Below, one piece after another: positions 53,464-63,228 of a stretch of 64,000 bases of DNA. The notes under the pieces are model-generated. The model was not told where the DNA came from. It worked only from the letters and a program-made list of their open reading frames with translations, and searched no databases. The stretch is from the NCBI RefSeq assembly GCF_041821025.1, contig NZ_JBGUAY010000002.1, positions 186,001 to 250,000 of the forward strand, read 5' to 3'. The translations under genes were made by a program, and so were the position numbers. The DNA is from Egicoccus sp. AB-alg6-2 (GTDB lineage: Bacteria > Actinomycetota > Nitriliruptoria > Nitriliruptorales > Nitriliruptoraceae). Numbering within the stretch: the first letter of the stretch is position 1; each line of letters begins with the position of its first letter.

Positions 53464-54450
53464 TCACGCATCGGGCTGCCAGCTCAGCGGCGCATTGCCC
53501 GCCGCCTCGGGCCTCCCTGTTCTTATGTTGACCGAGAACCGGTGAACGGAGCGCGCCTTTGCGCGCTTCGGATCCCAGAGCAACGCGTACGAGTCAGCCA
53601 CATTGAAGTCTATACCAAGATGCGTTATGTAGGAGGTCTCGAGCTTCCTTATAAGCGATGGTAGGCCGTATCGCGGAAACTGCTTAAGCTTCGTATTCTC
53701 AACCGGCTGGAAGTACCTAATCAGGAGAGCCTCGACCGCATCGAGCGCGTTCTTTGGATCTTCCAATGCACCACCGAAGTTAGTCAGTAAATCCTCCGAT
53801 GCAGTTGCTATTTGTTCCAAGGTTTTCGGTCCAATGCTGCCATGAACCTCGGCACCCGCAAGACGGAGGTCGGCGATCATTACGCCAACGTGCTGATCTG
53901 GGTGATAGTCGTGAACTTCGGCAAGAATCTTCTGCAGATGCTCGTGGCCTTGCTCAATCCTATCTATAGCTGAACGCCGTTTGTCCCGCCCGTAAGCCTG
54001 CCCTACATATACAATCGAGTAGGTGAAGAATTTCTTGATTGTATGTTCATACCAGAATCTCTCCCGCTCAGCCGCTGACGCAAAGTTGGCGCGAAGGAGA
54101 GCTCGGACCAGGCTAATTGCTGCGTACTTTTTTTCGATTCCCTCGGATGAGCGGTGAACAACGTGATCCTTCACGTGCCGCAACTCTCCTCCGCCGAGCA
54201 GTTGCCTCGGTACGCGTACTGTTCGAGGCTTCCAAAGTCCGCCGTTTTCGAACTCTGTCCTGACGATCCACGTGCCATCCGTGCCATCCGTGTCATCTAC
54301 GGCGATTACGCGCACGCGGGGCCCCAAGGCAACCAAGTAGATGTGGTTGCCGCGCTCCAGCGCAACCTCTTTTAGCTCCTCTGAGTAGATCTCAGAAGAC
54401 ATGAGTGCGCGACTCGTATCGTTTCGAACCACTACCAACTTGGTCAGCAT
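53464..54450 (-). CDS. GIY-YIG-like orphan protein of AT-richer composition
   Basis: Protein of 328 aa. The segment YSIVYVGQAYGRDKRRSAID with RIEQGHEHLQKILAE resembles GIY-YIG nuclease cores (IYVGQ-like), but I cannot assign a named family. The N-terminal ~120 residues are a separate, beta-rich domain. The ATG at 54450 follows GGAGG closely. The gene is visibly less GC-rich than everything around it, with codons such as TTT, AAA and TTA rare elsewhere in the window, and it stands alone, so it is probably recent cargo, perhaps defence-related. Confidence 0.6.
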   Translation of the reverse strand: MLTKLVVVRNDTSRALMSSEIYSEELKEVALERGNHIYLVALGPRVRVIAVDDTDGTDGTWIVRTEFENGGLWKPRTVRVPRQLLGGGELRHVKDHVVHRSSEGIEKKYAAISLVRALLRANFASAAERERFWYEHTIKKFFTYSIVYVGQAYGRDKRRSAIDRIEQGHEHLQKILAEVHDYHPDQHVGVMIADLRLAGAEVHGSIGPKTLEQIATASEDLLTNFGGALEDPKNALDAVEALLIRYFQPVENTKLKQFPRYGLPSLIRKLETSYITHLGIDFNVADSYALLWDPKRAKARSVHRFSVNIRTGRPEAAGNAPLSWQPDA

Positions 54451-55053
54451 ATTCCTCCAACTGCTCCTCGCCCCCTGCTGCCTCGTTCCGGCGAAGATTA
54501 CCGCGGCCTCTGGCTGTGCGCCGCGGGGCGGCGGGCACTCGGCGACCACTTCAGGCTGTCCTATCGAGAAGTGCGGCGCGTGTTTGGTCCGCGAGTCCCT
54601 GATGAAGCTGCACCCCCATCGGCCCGTGTGTCGGCCCTTGCGCAGCGAACAAAGGGCTCGGGTTCTGATTCGAACAGTGGCGGGTTCGGTCCCTCAGGGC
54701 CCGCGGTTGCCGCAGTGGCCCGAGGAGTAGTTGTCGCAGTCGCGCTCGGTCTTCTTGATGAGCAGATTTCATCGCCTCAGCCCGCCTTGAGTAGCCGCCG
54801 TTAGGGGTGAAGCGAGAGCCTTGGCGTGCCATATCGCGGGCGTGCGAGTCAATGAAGACAGGCCGCACGTACGATGTCGTACCCAGTCGAAGAACGCTTC
54901 AAGCGACTCCTGATCATCGCCGACGAGCGACCCTACGGCGATGGTGTGCGCGACGACGCGGGCCGCTCGCCCATCAACCGGATTATCAACCCGGCTAGAC
55001 ACACAGCACAGCACTAAGCGTCACCTCACAGCGCTGAAGCTGGCGACAGGGTG
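54451..55053. other. gap without recognised gene
   Basis: About 600 bp with no supportable gene. Two minus-strand frames (54769-55014 and 54551-54868) have partial coding character (GDDQESLEAFFDWVRH and FIDSHARDMARQGSRFTPNG) and could be the halves of a frameshifted relic, but no family is recognisable. Confidence 0.35.
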
Positions 55054-55788
55054 CTATTGGTGTGGGCGCTGCCCACGGTGCAGTCGGTGTTGGCAGTGGG
55101 TTAGTCGCTCGGCGAAGTAGTCGAGCACGCGGTGTTGCAGGGCGTCGGTGCTGGCGCGGTGGGCGAGGATCGTTTGGAGGTGCTCGATCATCGCTGGGTT
55201 GGTGCGTGCTTGGTGGCTGAGTAGCTGCGTCAGTGACGTGGTGAGGCCGGAGGCCTGCGCTGGGGCGGCCATCTTATGCTCGACCCAGTTGGCGAGGTCG
55301 GTGAGGTCGGTAGTGGCGGGTGTGTCGATGTTGATGCGGCTGATCCGGTCGGCGAGTGCGGCGAGTTCGTCGAGGATCGGCCATCCGTCGCGGTTGACGA
55401 CCTCGACATGCGCCCTGTCCGGCGTTGCGGGCGAAATGTTGACTTCAATGAGCGAGCGTCGTGCGTCGCCGTCTCGGCAGTGAAGCTGGTTGCCCTGCCG
55501 TCGTAGGTCGAGTTGCCCGTCGGGGGGCCAGGGGGTGCGGCCGAGTTGGGCTTCGAGCCGATCGAGGAGTTCGGCGGCGGTATCGAGGGTTGTGCCGGTG
55601 GGGAGTGCGAGCCTGAGGTGGCGGTCGGTGGGCGGGGCGATGGTCAGTGCCCAAGGGTGCCAGGCGTGGGGGCCGGCCAGCCGTGCGGGGTAGCTCTCGT
55701 CGGGGCGGAGCCGGGGGAGGATGTCGGCGGGTTCGGCGAATCCGACGCAGCGGCCGACCGCAGCAGACGGGGCGGTGTCGGAGGCCAT
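55054..55788 (-). CDS. hypothetical protein at the end of the T4SS operon
   Basis: Protein of 244 aa, family not recognised. The first half is beta-rich with Pro (ADILPRLRPDESYPARLAGP), and the C-terminal ~100 residues are helical and His/Gln-rich. The ATG at 55788 follows AAGGAGC, 12 bp after the VirD4-like stop, so it is the last gene of the transfer operon. It may be a coupling-protein partner, but nothing specific shows it. Confidence 0.58.
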   Translation of the reverse strand: MASDTAPSAAVGRCVGFAEPADILPRLRPDESYPARLAGPHAWHPWALTIAPPTDRHLRLALPTGTTLDTAAELLDRLEAQLGRTPWPPDGQLDLRRQGNQLHCRDGDARRSLIEVNISPATPDRAHVEVVNRDGWPILDELAALADRISRINIDTPATTDLTDLANWVEHKMAAPAQASGLTTSLTQLLSHQARTNPAMIEHLQTILAHRASTDALQHRVLDYFAERLTHCQHRLHRGQRPHQ

Positions 55789-55800
55789 CGGCCGCTCCTT

Positions 55801-58086
55801 CTAGGCGACTGCAGTTCCGGTGGCGGGGTGGGCGTGGCGGATGTCGACGGCGAGTTGGGGGAGGCAGGCTTCCCAACATGCGCGCAGCTGGTCGGTGAGG
55901 TCGAGGTGGGGCCACTCGGCATGTAGTTGCGGGAAGCTGAGGTGCTGCTCGATCGAGGTAGCAGGGCCAACTTCGAGCCAGATGGGCAGCACGGCACGGC
56001 GGATGTGCACGTCGGCGAGGTCGGCGTGTGTGTGGCCGACGATGTTCGCGACCCTGTCGGGTAGCCGCACTTCGCGCCACGCACCGGGGCGGAGCCTCAG
56101 CTGATCGGGGACGGCTTCGCTGCCCGGAAACCAGATTTCGCGGCTGTAGCCGTCCGTAGGCAGCACCGTGTCGCCGACCTCGCTGCCGGTTGGCCGGGCG
56201 GCCTCAGGGGAGGTCTGGTCTGCAGCCGGGCGCGCTGTGACCGCGGGCAGGCGGGCGGACCAGTTGGTGGCGTCGAGGATTTGGCGGGTGGTGGCGGCGG
56301 CGGGGCCGTGGATGCGTCGGTGCTGTTCGAGCACGTGGGTGGGGACGTGACGTCGCCAGCGGGGCTGCTGGTAGTAGGCGTGGGTGGTGATCAGTGCGGG
56401 CGGGTGGTTGCCGGTGAGCATGACGGCGTTGCCGTGGGGCAGGGTGCGCAAGAACGCGGGTGGGGCGACGTCGATGCGTTCGGACCCTTCCGAGACCGAC
56501 AGACCGCCGTCTGGGGCGGCCGAGATGGTGGAGGAGGCGACCCACTGATCACCGATTAGGTCGGACAGCAGTTTGAGGGTGTCGAGATCTTGGGTTCCTG
56601 GGAGCCACACGGTGGTGGTGTGGTTGGCGATGACGGTGCGTTCGGCTTCGCCGTAGATGGCACGGATCTGGGCGCGGTCCTGCCAGATCGTCATCAGCGT
56701 GATGCCCTGCCCGGCGCCGGTGGACGCGATGGTCGGCAGGGTCTTGAGCGGGGCGATGTTGCCGGCTTCGTCGAGCATCATCAGCAGCGGCGGGCTCAAC
56801 GGTGCGCCTTGCAAGATGTTGGCGGAGAGCTCGACGGCGGTGCGGTAGACGGCCTGGACGAGCGCGACGAACAGCGGCCGCAGCTCGGCCTGTTCGTACT
56901 CGGGCGCGACGAGGTAGAGGGTGCCGTTGTCTTTGAGCATCTCGCCGATCGACAGGGCATTGTCGATATCGCCCGGCGTTGCCGAGGTGGCTTGCTTGAC
57001 GCGGGGGGAGCCGAATGCACGGAAGATGGCCATGGCGGTGCCGAACACCGATCCGCGCGTTTCGTTGGGAAGCCCACGGATCGCCTCCCACGAGGCGCGC
57101 GCATCTTCGTCCTCGAGCTGGGTCAGGATCTTGGCGACATCGTCGAAGGCGCCGCGATCGACCCAGTGCGACACATCCGACATGCGGCGGCCGGTCGTCG
57201 CGGCGGCGAACAGCATGGGGGCGAGCAGCTTGGTCGCCAGGGTCTCCCAGAACTTGGCGTTGTCGTGGTTGTCGGCGACCGCGGCGGCGTCGGCGAGCCA
57301 CCCGGCGGTGCGGGTCGCATCCGCGAACGTGGTGGAGGTCAACAGCGGTGACCAGCGGATCGAGTCGAGCCCGGTCGCGCCGGTGGGGTCGAACAGGTAG
57401 GTCGGGCCGAGTTGGGTGCGGCGGTCGACGGTGAGGTCGTAGACGTCGCGTTTGACCGAGGTGACCAGGGCGGGGCCGTCCCAGCGCAGCAGATTTGGCA
57501 CGACGAGTCGGCTGGTCTTGCCGGTACGGGTCGGTGCGATGGCCATCACCGATGTGCGTGCGGGGACGAGCACGTCGTGATGTTGATGGCTGCCGATGAT
57601 CAGACGGCCGGCGGCGGCAGGTTCGTCATGGTTGCCGGCGGGTGGGGCGGCCAGCAGGTCGCCCAGGTCGCGGCGGCGGGCCCACACCCGAGAGCCGATC
57701 CGTTCGGCGTGGCGTTGCCGGTGCCGCCATCCGCTACGCCACTCGAACCAGGCACGCCCGGCCCGCATCGCCACCGCCAGTGTGGCGATGGTGAGCAGCA
57801 TGGCGATGGCGGCGGGACGCCACCACACGTCCACGCTGTCGGCGAGTCTCGAGTCGGCGTGGTTGGCGGCCAGGTCGACAAGGGCGGCGGGCATGTCGAG
57901 CACACCGACCTCAAAGCGGCTGCCCGCGAACAGAGCTTCGATGTGCAGTGCGGTCCAGGCGATCGTGGAGACGGCCAGCACCGTGAGCGCGGCGGCCAGC
58001 GCGAGCATGGCCCACACGATCTCGAGCGCGTTGGGACCGCCTGCGGTGAGCTTGCCCGAGCGCGGTAGTGGCGGTATGGGGTTCAC
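55801..58086 (-). CDS. VirD4/TraG-like type IV coupling protein
   Basis: Protein of 761 aa. Two TM helices (near 20-45 and 90-110) are followed by a P-loop ATPase: Walker A APTRTGKTSRLVVP, Walker B PLLMMLDEAGNIAPL, and the coupling-protein landmarks WETLATKLLAPMLFAA and YLVAPEYEQ. The C-terminal ~200 residues are variable. It should connect the relaxosome with the mating channel. The GTG at 58086 overlaps the VirB4-like stop by 4 nt (GTGA). The frame open to 58209 is not needed. Confidence 0.87.
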   Translation of the reverse strand: MNPIPPLPRSGKLTAGGPNALEIVWAMLALAAALTVLAVSTIAWTALHIEALFAGSRFEVGVLDMPAALVDLAANHADSRLADSVDVWWRPAAIAMLLTIATLAVAMRAGRAWFEWRSGWRHRQRHAERIGSRVWARRRDLGDLLAAPPAGNHDEPAAAGRLIIGSHQHHDVLVPARTSVMAIAPTRTGKTSRLVVPNLLRWDGPALVTSVKRDVYDLTVDRRTQLGPTYLFDPTGATGLDSIRWSPLLTSTTFADATRTAGWLADAAAVADNHDNAKFWETLATKLLAPMLFAAATTGRRMSDVSHWVDRGAFDDVAKILTQLEDEDARASWEAIRGLPNETRGSVFGTAMAIFRAFGSPRVKQATSATPGDIDNALSIGEMLKDNGTLYLVAPEYEQAELRPLFVALVQAVYRTAVELSANILQGAPLSPPLLMMLDEAGNIAPLKTLPTIASTGAGQGITLMTIWQDRAQIRAIYGEAERTVIANHTTTVWLPGTQDLDTLKLLSDLIGDQWVASSTISAAPDGGLSVSEGSERIDVAPPAFLRTLPHGNAVMLTGNHPPALITTHAYYQQPRWRRHVPTHVLEQHRRIHGPAAATTRQILDATNWSARLPAVTARPAADQTSPEAARPTGSEVGDTVLPTDGYSREIWFPGSEAVPDQLRLRPGAWREVRLPDRVANIVGHTHADLADVHIRRAVLPIWLEVGPATSIEQHLSFPQLHAEWPHLDLTDQLRACWEACLPQLAVDIRHAHPATGTAVA

Positions 58087-59624
58087 GGCCGCCCCCGCTC
58101 GTCCAGTGCGGCCGCCATTTGGGTGTCGGTGTCCACCAGGAGCTGCTCGGCGGGGGAGAGCAGGTGGTCGACGAGGTGGGTGGTGCGTTGCTCGCCGTTG
58201 ACCACCCACAGGCCGCGGCCACGACCGAGCCGGGTGGCCAGCCGTGCCTGCAACGTGTTGAGCTGGAGCACGTCGCGTAGCAGCGGCTGTTCGCCGGAAC
58301 TCTGGCGGTAGATGATCCAGGTGCCGGCGTCGGCGATGACCCCCTCGGCGAGCGCGCGGGTTGCCGTGTCGGCGTTGCCGGCGGCGGCGGTATCCGAGAG
58401 ACGATGCAGGACGTTGACCACCGACAGCGACAGCGCGCGAGAAAGCTTGGCGTTGGTCTGCAGCCAGCGGGCGGACGCTTCGTCGGACAGCAGCGCCCAG
58501 GCTTCGTCGTTGACCTGGAACCGGCCGCGCCCGTCGGCGGTGTCGCCGGCCAGTTGCAGCCAGGCGGCCACGGCGATCATCACCAGCGGCAGCAAGGGGC
58601 GGTGGTGGCGGTAGATGTGGCGGATGTCGACCACCGTGAGCCGACCGAGCTGGTCGGTGTCGAGGGTGGTGGGTCCGGCGAACATGCCACCGAGATCGCC
58701 GTGGGGGTCAACGAGTCGGGCGGCCGCGAGGGCAAGTTCGCGTGACTCGTCGACGACCCGGGCCGGGTCCATGTTGAGCCGGCCGGCGACGTGGCTGTCG
58801 GGTGCGATCATCGCCTCGGCAACCATCGGCAACGTCACGGTCTGCCCACGACCGCCGACCCGCAAGTGGTCGTCGAGGTCGGTCAGTTCCAGTCCGGCAA
58901 CCCGCGCCAGTGAGGCAGCAGCCAGGACCAGCTCCAGTTGCCGGCATGCCCGTCCGAGCACGGCTTCGAGCAGTGCACGCAGGGTGGCGAGGTTTCGGTG
59001 AAACAACTCGGTCGGGGCGAGCCGGGCACCGGCCGTGCCCGGGTCGAGCGGGTTCAGGACTACGTCGCCGCCCGGACGCAGATCGATCGGGACGGTGCCG
59101 GCGGCGTCGGCGAGTGGGCCGTACTCGCCTTTGGGGTCGATGATGTGGGCGCCGCGGCCGAACTCCAGCCCTCGCCATACGAGAGTCTTGACCAGCGATG
59201 ACTTGCCCGCCCCGACGTCGCCGAGCACGAGGATGTTGGGGTTGGACAGCTTGCCTTGGGCGTAGCGGACCCACGGGTCGAAAGTGAACATCCCGCCGGT
59301 TGCTGACGGTCCGATCAGTATCCCGCCGGCGTTGGTGGCGGGTCGGGAGGCGACCTGGAATGGATAGACCGCTTCCAGGTGGCCGGTGGCCAGCTCAAGT
59401 GGCGGTACAGGGGTCTCGTACAGGATCCTTCCGGCGAACCGGCGTCGCTGACCACGGCGGCCGCCGAGCCCGCGGTAGCGGGCGGCGGTGGCCCGCTTCT
59501 GGGTGAGCTCGTCACGGCGTGCTGCGGCACGCTCGCGTTTGGCCGCTGCGGCGTCGGGCCGGCCGCCGGCAGGGGTACGGGCGGTGGTGGCGATCCGCCG
59601 TAGTCGTCGTGGCGGGCGGCGCAT
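58083..59624 (-). CDS. VirB4-like conjugation ATPase
   Basis: Protein of 513 aa. An Arg-rich N-terminus is followed by a P-loop with Walker A LGDVGAGKSSLVKT and Walker B FQVNDEAWALLSD, plus the VirB4-family IIDPKGEYG and FAGPTTLDTDQLGRL segments. It is shorter than proteobacterial VirB4 because the N-terminal VirB4 part is provided by the neighbouring SCO6880-like protein, the usual split in actinobacteria. The ATG at 59624 shares one base with the upstream stop (TAATG). Confidence 0.85.
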   Translation of the reverse strand: MRRPPRRLRRIATTARTPAGGRPDAAAAKRERAAARRDELTQKRATAARYRGLGGRRGQRRRFAGRILYETPVPPLELATGHLEAVYPFQVASRPATNAGGILIGPSATGGMFTFDPWVRYAQGKLSNPNILVLGDVGAGKSSLVKTLVWRGLEFGRGAHIIDPKGEYGPLADAAGTVPIDLRPGGDVVLNPLDPGTAGARLAPTELFHRNLATLRALLEAVLGRACRQLELVLAAASLARVAGLELTDLDDHLRVGGRGQTVTLPMVAEAMIAPDSHVAGRLNMDPARVVDESRELALAAARLVDPHGDLGGMFAGPTTLDTDQLGRLTVVDIRHIYRHHRPLLPLVMIAVAAWLQLAGDTADGRGRFQVNDEAWALLSDEASARWLQTNAKLSRALSLSVVNVLHRLSDTAAAGNADTATRALAEGVIADAGTWIIYRQSSGEQPLLRDVLQLNTLQARLATRLGRGRGLWVVNGEQRTTHLVDHLLSPAEQLLVDTDTQMAAALDERGRP

Positions 59625-61126
59625 TAGCGGGCCCCCCGACACAGCGGCAGCGTGAACGACGCGGCCTGGCGTTGTGTGCCGACCAGACGGCGCAGCTCGA
59701 GCCCGCAGCGGCGGGCGGCCGTCTCGACCTGCCCGACCGCGATGTCGAGCTCGGAGATGGCCGGCGCGGTGATGGTGATGGTCCACACGAGCCGGAACAC
59801 CGCCCGGCCATCGACCAGATCGGCTTCACGCTGCGCGGCGTCGCCGTGGCTGCGCCGGTGGCGGGCGGAGGCCGAAAACCCCCACCGCTGCCGCAGGGCC
59901 TGTTCGGATTCGGCGGTGACCTGTTGGGTCTGCGCCCGCCGTTCCGCCGTTTGTGGTGGGGTGGGGACGTACAGCAGCGACATGCGGCGTGTGGCCGGCA
60001 CACCGATGAGTAGATGTTGGAGGAACTCGCCGGTGACCGGCCGTGATGGCGGACCGGTGACCTGGCAGGTGGCGGCCCAACCGGACTCGAGGCGCAGCGC
60101 CGTCCAGGACTCGACCATGGCCGCGGGCCCGGCCGCGGTCGCATCGCAGCCGGCCCCGGTGTTGACGTCGTCGCCGCGGGCGTCGAGCTCGCCGGCCGCG
60201 GCCGGGTCGAACCCGGCGCGGAGCACGGCGGCGAGCTGTCGGGCGGGCAGCCATCCGTGGACCTCGATCCCGGCGCCTGCCAGGGCCGGTTCGAGCTGTG
60301 CGCAACGGTCGAGCAGCACGGTGGCGGCGCCGTCACGGCCACCGCCGGCGTGGCGGATCTGCCTACGGGCGCCACGCCGGTCCAGCGCCACCGCAAGCAG
60401 TAGCCGGTGCTGCTGGCCGGCCGTCGCGGCCGTCTCGAGCAGCTGCCGATACGAGGCGGCGGTCGCGTCGTTGCCGTGGCCGCCGTGCTGGCCGTGCCAA
60501 CCGGTGGTCGGTCCTGCAGTCGCTGGGGCGCACAGGTGCACCAGTTGCAGTCGGACCAGCTCGGGCATCGACTGGCCGATGTGGTCGAGCAGGCTGCCCC
60601 ACCCGGCGAAGCGGGCCTGTTGCTCATCGCCGTCGAGAAACAGCAGATCGTGGCCCGACACCTCGCAGATGGCGACCAGCCGGTCGCGGTAGGTGTCGAT
60701 CACGATGCCGTAGTCGGCGACGGTGGGGCTGGCGACACTCGCCCGCGGTTGCGTGGCGGTGTAGGCGTGCAGTTCGAGCCCGAACAGCTCGCCGGGTAGA
60801 TCGAGCACGCCGGCGGGCAGCGGCGGGTTGGCGAGATCGCACGACGCGTAGAACTCGTTGTTGCGGGTCGCCTGCCGCCACACGAACCCGACCGCAACAG
60901 GCAACCACTCCACCAGCGCCCGGCCGGCAACCTTGACGGCGGCCGCCGCGATCAGGCCGACGATCAGAAGCCCACCCGCCACGACCGCGGCCGGCGACGG
61001 GCGCGCCACGACGACGATCAGGATCACGCCTGCGCCGCCGAGCGTGATCAATCGTGACAGCGACAGACCAAACAGCAGCCCGACCGCCGGGCGGGCAGGG
61101 AAGCGGTAGGTCGGCAGCTCAGTCAC
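59624..61126 (-). CDS. SCO6880-like transfer protein
   Basis: Protein of 500 aa. Two N-terminal TM helices (ITLGGAGVILIVVVARPSPA, then VVAGGLLIVGLIAAAAV) precede a cytoplasmic region resembling the SCO6880 family and the VirB4 N-terminal domain (VIDTYRDRLVAICEVSGHDL, then VQLVHLCAP). It is expected to form one complex with the VirB4-like ATPase downstream. It overlaps its neighbours at both ends. Confidence 0.8.
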   Translation of the reverse strand: MTELPTYRFPARPAVGLLFGLSLSRLITLGGAGVILIVVVARPSPAAVVAGGLLIVGLIAAAAVKVAGRALVEWLPVAVGFVWRQATRNNEFYASCDLANPPLPAGVLDLPGELFGLELHAYTATQPRASVASPTVADYGIVIDTYRDRLVAICEVSGHDLLFLDGDEQQARFAGWGSLLDHIGQSMPELVRLQLVHLCAPATAGPTTGWHGQHGGHGNDATAASYRQLLETAATAGQQHRLLLAVALDRRGARRQIRHAGGGRDGAATVLLDRCAQLEPALAGAGIEVHGWLPARQLAAVLRAGFDPAAAGELDARGDDVNTGAGCDATAAGPAAMVESWTALRLESGWAATCQVTGPPSRPVTGEFLQHLLIGVPATRRMSLLYVPTPPQTAERRAQTQQVTAESEQALRQRWGFSASARHRRSHGDAAQREADLVDGRAVFRLVWTITITAPAISELDIAVGQVETAARRCGLELRRLVGTQRQAASFTLPLCRGAR

Positions 61127-62472
61127 GACTGGCCCCCAGCTGGCTCGCGAGTGAACGCCCCGCCCCAGCCCTGCTCAGCCCTGCTCGGCGACGTCGACGG
61201 TCGCTGCCCTTGTGTCGGGGAGCCGGCCGACGACACGGCAGCGGACATCCGGCTCGACGAGCCAACCTCGGTGCGAGCCGTCGTCGGCGCCGCGGACGAC
61301 CCGGACTGTGCAACCGCAGGACCGGATGCCGCGGTCGCGGACGAACCACCGCCCGTGCCGACGTCGGGCCCGCTGCCACCGGCCGAGCCCGCGCCCGCGC
61401 CGGGGCCCGGCCCGTCGCTTGCGGACCCTGTACCGCCTCCACCGCCACGGCCGCTGGCGGCTGCGGCCCCTGCGGCCGACGCGCCGGTGGCCGCGGCGAG
61501 CAGTGCGCCCTTGGCGGCCATGATCCCGGCCCCGGCAGCGACCACCCGGGAGCCGCGGGTCATCGACTGCACGGCCGTGTGTAGCTCTGGCAGGCCGATG
61601 ATGCGGGCCAGCGCGGCCGGGGCGAGTGCGGCAAGCAGCAGTCCGAAGGTGCCAAAGATCAGCCGGTCGACCCCTTGAGGCTGGCCGATGACGGTGTTGG
61701 TGACCGCGAACATGGTCAGGATCGCCGCGTCGGCGAGCAGCACCGCCAATCCCAGCGCCCACGTACGGACCTCGACGCGCCGCATCGGCGTCCATACCCC
61801 CAGGGCGTGGGCGATAGGCAGGAACACGATCACCGCCGCAAGCAGCACCGGCCGCATCGCCAGGGTGAAATAGATCGCCAGGGAGGTGAACACGATCACC
61901 AGCCCGGCCAGGAACGCGATGAACAGCTCCGCGCCCGCCTCGCGCTGCTCGGCGGTGTCCATGAGCACTTCTTGCAGCGGCACAAGTGGCGCGTCCACTC
62001 CGGCGCCCGACGCATCCAGCGCGATGCGGCCAATTTCGGACAGGGCGCCGCCGATGGCCAGCAGCAGCCCGGCACCGATGGTGGCGAGCATGCCGGCGAC
62101 GATCGCACGAATGACGGCCTGCACGATCCGGGTCGTATTGCCGGTCACGATCCCGGCGATGGTTTCGGCGATCAGCGTGGCGACCATCACCAGCGCGGCC
62201 AGTGCGTACAGCGGCAGTGCCGGCCCCTCGAGCACGGGCGTGTACCAGTCGGTCGTGGTCGGCGCCGTCGAGGCCTGCAGCGCCACCAGATCCAGCGCCC
62301 AAAAGGCCCCGCGCAGCACCCACGCGGTCAGCTCCCCGCCGGCCTGACCGAGAAGCATCTGCGACCACTCGCCGCCAGCCCACGCCGCGCCGAGCACCCC
62401 GCCCAGGGCGATGACCCCGACCACCACGAACGGGATCGCCCCCTGCTCGTCACGCAACCCGCGGCAGCTCAC
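61123..62472 (-). CDS. TrbL/VirB6-like polytopic transfer protein
   Basis: Protein of 449 aa with about six to seven TM helices in the first ~310 residues (for example VVVGVIALGGVLGAAWAGGE and LFIAFLAGLVIVFTSLAIYF) and a low-complexity Gly/Ser/Ala/Pro tail. Size, topology and place between the SCO6880-like and one-TM genes match TrbL/VirB6, the inner-membrane channel part of the T4SS. Confidence 0.78.
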   Translation of the reverse strand: MSCRGLRDEQGAIPFVVVGVIALGGVLGAAWAGGEWSQMLLGQAGGELTAWVLRGAFWALDLVALQASTAPTTTDWYTPVLEGPALPLYALAALVMVATLIAETIAGIVTGNTTRIVQAVIRAIVAGMLATIGAGLLLAIGGALSEIGRIALDASGAGVDAPLVPLQEVLMDTAEQREAGAELFIAFLAGLVIVFTSLAIYFTLAMRPVLLAAVIVFLPIAHALGVWTPMRRVEVRTWALGLAVLLADAAILTMFAVTNTVIGQPQGVDRLIFGTFGLLLAALAPAALARIIGLPELHTAVQSMTRGSRVVAAGAGIMAAKGALLAAATGASAAGAAAASGRGGGGGTGSASDGPGPGAGAGSAGGSGPDVGTGGGSSATAASGPAVAQSGSSAAPTTARTEVGSSSRMSAAVSSAGSPTQGQRPSTSPSRAEQGWGGAFTREPAGGQS

Positions 62473-63224
62473 GAGGTCGGCTCCACGAGCGCGAAGTCGG
62501 GTAGCGGCAGTGGCAGCACCGGCGCGGCGTCACGGACCATGGCCCGGGTACGGCCTGGCGCGGACGGGCTGTCGTACACCATCGGCACCGGGCCCTCGAC
62601 GGTGTCGAGCGTGGTGACTCGCCAGGTTCCGGTGGTGTCATCGGCGACAAGCTCGACGGTTGAGGTGGTGAACACCGCACCGCCGTTGTCGCCGACGCCG
62701 ACCAGCGTCATCGCCCACACCTCAACGCTGGCGGTCAGCGCCTGCGGATCGAACGCCGTGACCCGTACCGCGAGTGGGGAGAGGTGATACATCCGTCGTG
62801 AGGCGGGCTGCTCTGCCCAGCCTGAAAGCTCGAAGTTGGTCCGGGCCGTCTCGACCTGCCGCGCCTGCAGCTCGGCCTCCGCCGGTGTGAACATCGCCTT
62901 CGCGATCTGGGTAAACCGTTCCGGGTCGAACGCGAACTCGGCCTGGCCGGTAACGCCCACGACTGCAAGTGCTGCGGATGCGGCCCCGGGGCGGTCCAAC
63001 GCGAATCCCCAAGGCACCCCCTCGACCAGCTCAGCCACCTCAAACCCCGACCCGTCGGCCGTGGTGTTGGCGGGTGAGGTCTCGACCGGGGCGGCCGTGT
63101 CGGGTGTGCCGATGCCGCGCACGACCAGCCAGCCGCCGCCGACCGCCAGCACCGCCAGCAGCAGGCCGGCACCAACCAGCCACACGGTCTGCATCCGTGT
63201 CCGTGTTCCGTAGTCGTCTGCCAT
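62469..63224 (-). CDS. one-TM conjugation protein (TcpC/VirB8-like position)
   Basis: Protein of 251 aa: one N-terminal TM (VWLVGAGLLLAVLAVGGGWL) and an extracytoplasmic domain of NTF2-like build (KAMFTPAEAELQARQ, then VEVWAMTLVGVG). Gram-positive transfer systems carry TcpC/VirB8-type proteins of this form here. Family assignment is by topology and position. It overlaps the TrbL-like gene by 4 nt. Confidence 0.65.
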   Translation of the reverse strand: MADDYGTRTRMQTVWLVGAGLLLAVLAVGGGWLVVRGIGTPDTAAPVETSPANTTADGSGFEVAELVEGVPWGFALDRPGAASAALAVVGVTGQAEFAFDPERFTQIAKAMFTPAEAELQARQVETARTNFELSGWAEQPASRRMYHLSPLAVRVTAFDPQALTASVEVWAMTLVGVGDNGGAVFTTSTVELVADDTTGTWRVTTLDTVEGPVPMVYDSPSAPGRTRAMVRDAAPVLPLPLPDFALVEPTS

Positions 63225-63228
63225 CGCT

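Noticed and set aside
54551-55014. Possible frameshifted gene on the minus strand
   Set aside because: The two partial frames have some coding feel but no motif, no ribosome site and no recognisable family; mentioned only in the gap entry.
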